Below are positions 60,838 through 64,000 of a stretch of DNA of 64,000 bases, piece after piece; the stretch's first letter is position 1, and the number at the start of each line of letters is the position of its first letter. The notes under the pieces were generated by a model. The model made no database searches. It was not told the DNA's origin and saw nothing but the letters and a program-made list of their open reading frames with translations. The DNA is taken from contig NZ_KQ058829.1 in NCBI RefSeq assembly GCF_000982955.1, forward strand, positions 1-64,000. The letters run 5' to 3'. The stretch comes from Micromonospora sp. HK10 (GTDB taxonomy: Bacteria; Actinomycetota; Actinomycetes; Mycobacteriales; Micromonosporaceae). The position numbers and the translations under genes are program-made.

Positions 60838-61868
60838 GTGGTCGCTCCCGTCAGCTCACCGATCAGTGCGATGATCTCGTCCTGGGCCGCGCGGATCTCG
60901 ACGGCCGGCAGCCCGTGGGTCGGCGGGCTCAGCTTCACGGTGTCGGCGATGCCGTCATAGGCCGCGATCCGGGCGGCGACGTCGTCGCGGGTGCCGGCCA
61001 TGGTGAGCGCGTCGACCATCCGGTCGCTGACGCTGCCCGCGAGGTGGTCCGCGCCGGCACCGGCCCGGAACCCGTCGATGACGGCCTGCTGGTCCTCGGC
61101 GAGGCCGTGGAACGCGAAGAAGTCGGCGTAGGTGCGGACCGTGGCGTAGAAGCCGACCACCCCGGCGGCGCGGCGGCGGGCGAGCGCGGGGTCGGCGGCC
61201 ACCGAGCAGCACGCGGAGACGACAACGTCGACGTCGTGGCGCGTCTTGCCGTCCGCGCGGTCGATGCCGAGCGTGAGGTCGGGCAGGATGTGCTCCCGCA
61301 GGTACCCCGGTGAGCACAGCTCGTGGCTGATCCAGCCGTCGCCGATCTCGCCGGCCAGCCGGGTCATCAGCGGGCCCATCGCGGCCAGGTACACCGGGAT
61401 CGGCCGCTCCGGAACGGCGTACGGCCGCTCGTAACCGCGGATGTGCATCGGCTCGAACTCGCCGTCGGCACGGATCTCGGCGCCGGTGGTGCAGGCGTCC
61501 CAGAACAGCCGGATGTTGTGGACCGTCTCGCGCAGATGACCGACCGGCTTGCCGAACGGCACGTTGTGCCATTGCTCGTTGAGCCGGCGCACCCCGGAGC
61601 CGAGGCCGAGAACGAACCGGCCACCGGACAGCTCGTCCAGGTCGAGCGCCTCCAGCGCGGTGATCATCGGGCTGCGGGTGAACGCCAGGACGATCGAGGT
61701 GCCGATCCGTGCGGTCGACGTCGCCGCGGCCAGGGCCGCGGCGGTGCCGGTCGCGCTCCGGTGCAGCTCCGAGGCCCACAGCACCTCGGCGCCCGCGCGT
61801 TCCGCCCGGCGCCCGGCGTCGGCCAGCTCCGCGAGCGTCTCCCCCCACGGCTGGTACGTGAGCCTCAT
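60834..61868 (-). CDS. LLM-class F420-dependent oxidoreductase
   Basis: 344 residues. Luciferase-like TIM barrel: MRLTYQPWGETLAELADAGR, AEVLWASELHRSATGTAAAL, ARIGTSIVLAFTRSPMITAL, LDLDELSGGRFVLGLGSGVR and VYLAAMGPLMTRLAGEIGDG. These match the F420-type branch of the luciferase family in actinomycetes. It likely oxidises or reduces the substrate or an acyl-CoA intermediate. Overlaps its neighbours by 4 nt on both sides. Confidence 0.93.
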   Translation of the reverse strand: MRLTYQPWGETLAELADAGRRAERAGAEVLWASELHRSATGTAAALAAATSTARIGTSIVLAFTRSPMITALEALDLDELSGGRFVLGLGSGVRRLNEQWHNVPFGKPVGHLRETVHNIRLFWDACTTGAEIRADGEFEPMHIRGYERPYAVPERPIPVYLAAMGPLMTRLAGEIGDGWISHELCSPGYLREHILPDLTLGIDRADGKTRHDVDVVVSACCSVAADPALARRRAAGVVGFYATVRTYADFFAFHGLAEDQQAVIDGFRAGAGADHLAGSVSDRMVDALTMAGTRDDVAARIAAYDGIADTVKLSPPTHGLPAVEIRAAQDEIIALIGELTGATT

Positions 61869-62404
61869 GCCGTTTCCTTGCTGTCGCCGTCGAGGGAGAG
61901 TGGGGACTTCCCCACCGGGAAGAGGTTTTCCAGCTGTTCGGCGCCGCGGCGGTACACGTAGAACGTGCGCTTGAAGGAGCAGACCTCGTCGCCGTGCTGG
62001 TTGAGCGTGCGGGTGCGCACCGTGACGATGCCGGCATGCGGGCGGGACGCGGATTCGCGCTTCTCCAGCACGAGCGACTCGCTGTAGAGCGTGTCACCGG
62101 CGAACACCGGGTGGGTCATCCGGATCTCGTCCCAGCCGAGGTTCGCGAACGCGTTCTGGGTCAGGTCGGTGACGCTCTGCCCGACCGCGATGGCCACCGT
62201 GAGTGTCGACACCACGAGCGGCTTGCCGAACTCCGACCGCGCGGCGTACGCGGCGTTGAAGTGCATCTCGTTGGTGTTCATGGTCAGCAGCGTGAACCAG
62301 GTGTTGTCGGTCTCCGTGACGGTGCGTCCCAGCGGATGCTGGTAGACGTCTCCGATCTCGAAGTCCTCGAAGAACCGCCCGGTCCAGCCTTGCTTGAGCC
62401 CCAT
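61865..62404 (-). CDS. MaoC-family dehydratase
   Basis: 179 residues, ATG sharing a base with the previous stop. Hot-dog fold with FFEDFEIGDVYQHPLGRTVT, DNTWFTLLTMNTNEMHFNAA (the hydratase-2 type N-x-H motif) and GWDEIRMTHPVFAGDTLYSE. Closest in layout to the mesaconyl-CoA/beta-methylmalyl-CoA dehydratase type. It should hydrate or dehydrate a branched dicarboxylic or methyl-branched acyl-CoA. Confidence 0.9.
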   Translation of the reverse strand: MGLKQGWTGRFFEDFEIGDVYQHPLGRTVTETDNTWFTLLTMNTNEMHFNAAYAARSEFGKPLVVSTLTVAIAVGQSVTDLTQNAFANLGWDEIRMTHPVFAGDTLYSESLVLEKRESASRPHAGIVTVRTRTLNQHGDEVCSFKRTFYVYRRGAEQLENLFPVGKSPLSLDGDSKETA

Positions 62405-63942
62405 CAGCCAATCTCCTCAGAACGTGCGAGGTACCCGTCGCGGATCGTCCGCTTGAGGATCTTGCCGCTCGGGTTGCGCGGCAACGCGTCGACGACGTGC
62501 CACTCGCGGGGCACCTTGTAGCGGGCCACGTGCTGCCGGACGTGGCCTTCCAGGGCTCCGACGTCGATCCGCGTCCCCGGGCGGGCCACCACGAACGCGG
62601 CGATGCGCTCGCCGTACACCTCGTCGGGCACGCCGATGACGGCGACCTCGTCGACCGGCTGGTGGCGGGCGATGACCTCCTCGATCTCGCGCGGAAAGAT
62701 GTTGACCCCGCCCGCGATGATCATGTCGTTCTTCCGGTCGACGATGGTGACGAAGCCCTGCTCATCGCGCACGGCCACGTCGCCGACGGAGAAGAACCCG
62801 TCGGCGTCGTATCCGGCCCGGGTGGCCTCCTCGTCGTCGAGGTAGCCGGCCAGCAGCAGCGGCGAGCGGGCGAACAGCTCGCCGGGCTCACCCGGCCCCA
62901 CTTCGTTGCCGTCGTCGTCGGTGAGCCGGATCTCGTTCCAGAACCAGGGATGCCCGACACTGCCGGCCCGTTCCAGGGCGAACTCGGGGCGCAGGTTGGT
63001 GACGATGGAGCACTCGGTCGAGCCGTACAGCTCGTGCACGTCGACGCCGGGGAACGCGGCGATCACCCACTCCTTCAGCGCGACCGGCAACGCGGCGGCG
63101 TTGAAGTAGAGCGTCCGCAGCGCCGACAGGTCGTACCGGGCGGCCGGCTCCTCGCAGAACCGGCGGAGGTGCTGGGCGTGCGTGGGCACCAGGAACACCG
63201 TGGAGGCGCGACTGGAGACCATCAGGTCCAACAACCGCTCCGGATCCCAGGTCGGCAGCACGCTGCACGAGCCGCCGAGCATCGGGGCGGTGTAGGCGAA
63301 CGCGAACCCCGCGCCGTGGTACATCGGTGCGACGGCGATCGTGCTGCGGTTGGGGCCGAGCCCGTAGTCCAGCCCGACTCCGAACGCGGTGAGGACCCGT
63401 CCCCGATGGGTCAGCAGGACGCCCTTGGGCCGCCCGGTCGTGCCGGAGGTGTAGGTGATGCAGAACGGGTCGAGTTCGTCGACGGGGACCTGCGGATCGA
63501 CCGCGCGGCCCTGTCCCAGGAACGTCTCGTACCGCTGGCCGACCTCGCCGGCGAAGCTGAGCACGAGCGGCAGGTCGTCGAGCAGGCCGTCGACGTTGCC
63601 GGCCAGCTCGTCGGCCAGGACGATCCCCCTCGCCCGGGAGTGGGCGAGGATGTACGCGTTGTCCGAGCTGTTGTTCTTCGTGTTCAGCGGCACGGTCGGG
63701 ATGCCGGCCTTGGCCATCGCCGCCGATATCTCGAAGTACTCGTAGCGGTTGTTGCTCAGCACCGCGATCCGCTCACCGGGGGCGATGCCGTGCGCGAGCG
63801 TCGCGGACGCGAGCCGGTTGGAGCGCTCGTCGAGCGCGCCGAACGTCACGGCGTGGTCGCCGTCGACGACCGCGACCCGGCCCGGCGTGGCCCGGCCGAA
63901 CTCGCGGATCCCGGCGGCCATGTTGAGCTGCACACCCTTCAC
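62404..63942 (-). CDS. Acyl-CoA synthetase (AMP-forming)
   Basis: 512 residues from the GTG at 63942, about 10 nt after GGGAGGG; an ATG at 63978 would add 12 residues without a ribosome site. ANL-family motifs: P-loop ITYTSGTTGRPKGVLLTH, A4/A5 LYGSTECSI, A7 GFFSVGDVAV, A8 hinge IVDRKNDMIIAGGVNIFP, and the C-terminal Lys in NPSGKILKR. It activates a carboxylic acid to its CoA ester with ATP. It is the first gene of the minus-strand operon within view; the operon could start further upstream, since only 22 bases remain before the window edge. Confidence 0.93.
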   Translation of the reverse strand: MKGVQLNMAAGIREFGRATPGRVAVVDGDHAVTFGALDERSNRLASATLAHGIAPGERIAVLSNNRYEYFEISAAMAKAGIPTVPLNTKNNSSDNAYILAHSRARGIVLADELAGNVDGLLDDLPLVLSFAGEVGQRYETFLGQGRAVDPQVPVDELDPFCITYTSGTTGRPKGVLLTHRGRVLTAFGVGLDYGLGPNRSTIAVAPMYHGAGFAFAYTAPMLGGSCSVLPTWDPERLLDLMVSSRASTVFLVPTHAQHLRRFCEEPAARYDLSALRTLYFNAAALPVALKEWVIAAFPGVDVHELYGSTECSIVTNLRPEFALERAGSVGHPWFWNEIRLTDDDGNEVGPGEPGELFARSPLLLAGYLDDEEATRAGYDADGFFSVGDVAVRDEQGFVTIVDRKNDMIIAGGVNIFPREIEEVIARHQPVDEVAVIGVPDEVYGERIAAFVVARPGTRIDVGALEGHVRQHVARYKVPREWHVVDALPRNPSGKILKRTIRDGYLARSEEIG

Positions 63943-64000
63943 CCCGGTGCCATCCCTCCCTGAGTCTTTGACGCGCATGACGGCCCCGGTCAGAGTCCGT

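Overview
The window is high-GC DNA (many GTG starts, very GC-rich third codon positions, short intergenic gaps) with an F420-type LLM oxidoreductase, an ECF sigma/anti-sigma pair and CUT1 sugar transporters that lack their own ATPase. This fits a filamentous actinomycete, most likely Micromonosporaceae. The family assignment is an inference from gene content. No rRNA, tRNA or CRISPR array was recognised.

Layout. (1) 1-14426, plus strand: the distal half of an extracellular contractile injection system (eCIS) operon. It holds a tape-measure-like protein built from 57-residue repeats (cut by the window edge), a tube-adaptor baseplate protein, a LysM protein, a spike split into gpD and gpV subunits, gp25, baseplate J, a very large tail-protein-I fusion, two exposed-fibre candidates and a von Willebrand A protein. 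A perfect hairpin closes it. (2) 14537-31237: a plant-polysaccharide locus arranged around one LacI regulator. Minus strand: lacI, GH127, GH51, GH43, GH39. Plus strand: lipoprotein, two permeases, GH36, then GH120. Matching TTATCGNTAA operators lie on both divergent promoters, with a weaker copy before GH120. A GH95 fucosidase remnant lies between the two arms. (3) 31394-38622: a regulator-like protein, then a second LacI regulator with TGTAACCGGTTTCA operators that controls a sugar ABC operon ending in a GH1 beta-glucosidase. (4) 38923-40637: ECF sigma factor and its anti-sigma partner. (5) 40.7-45.6 kb: a decay zone with serine-recombinase and IS701 fragments, a small HAD phosphatase, a frameshifted small gene, a membrane-anchored M16 peptidase, a DUF4034 protein and a phosphotransferase remnant. 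(6) 45595-53166: a FadR-type GntR regulator divergent from a five-gene operon (CoA-transferase, hydantoinase/oxoprolinase A and B, isochorismatase-type amidase, HMG-CoA-lyase-like). (7) 53332-63978, minus strand: an eleven-gene acyl-CoA catabolic operon, nearly all cistrons overlapping by 4 nt.

How the parts work together. Regions 2 and 3 pair extracellular sugar capture with mostly intracellular glycosidases: arabinofuranosidases, xylosidases and galactosidase in one, beta-glucosidase in the other. Regions 6 and 7 converge on each other. Each has a type III CoA-transferase. Together they look like a route that opens an N-containing ring or amide, makes a CoA ester, then shortens a branched side chain by dehydrogenation, hydration and retro-aldol cleavage. 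The substrate cannot be read from the sequence.
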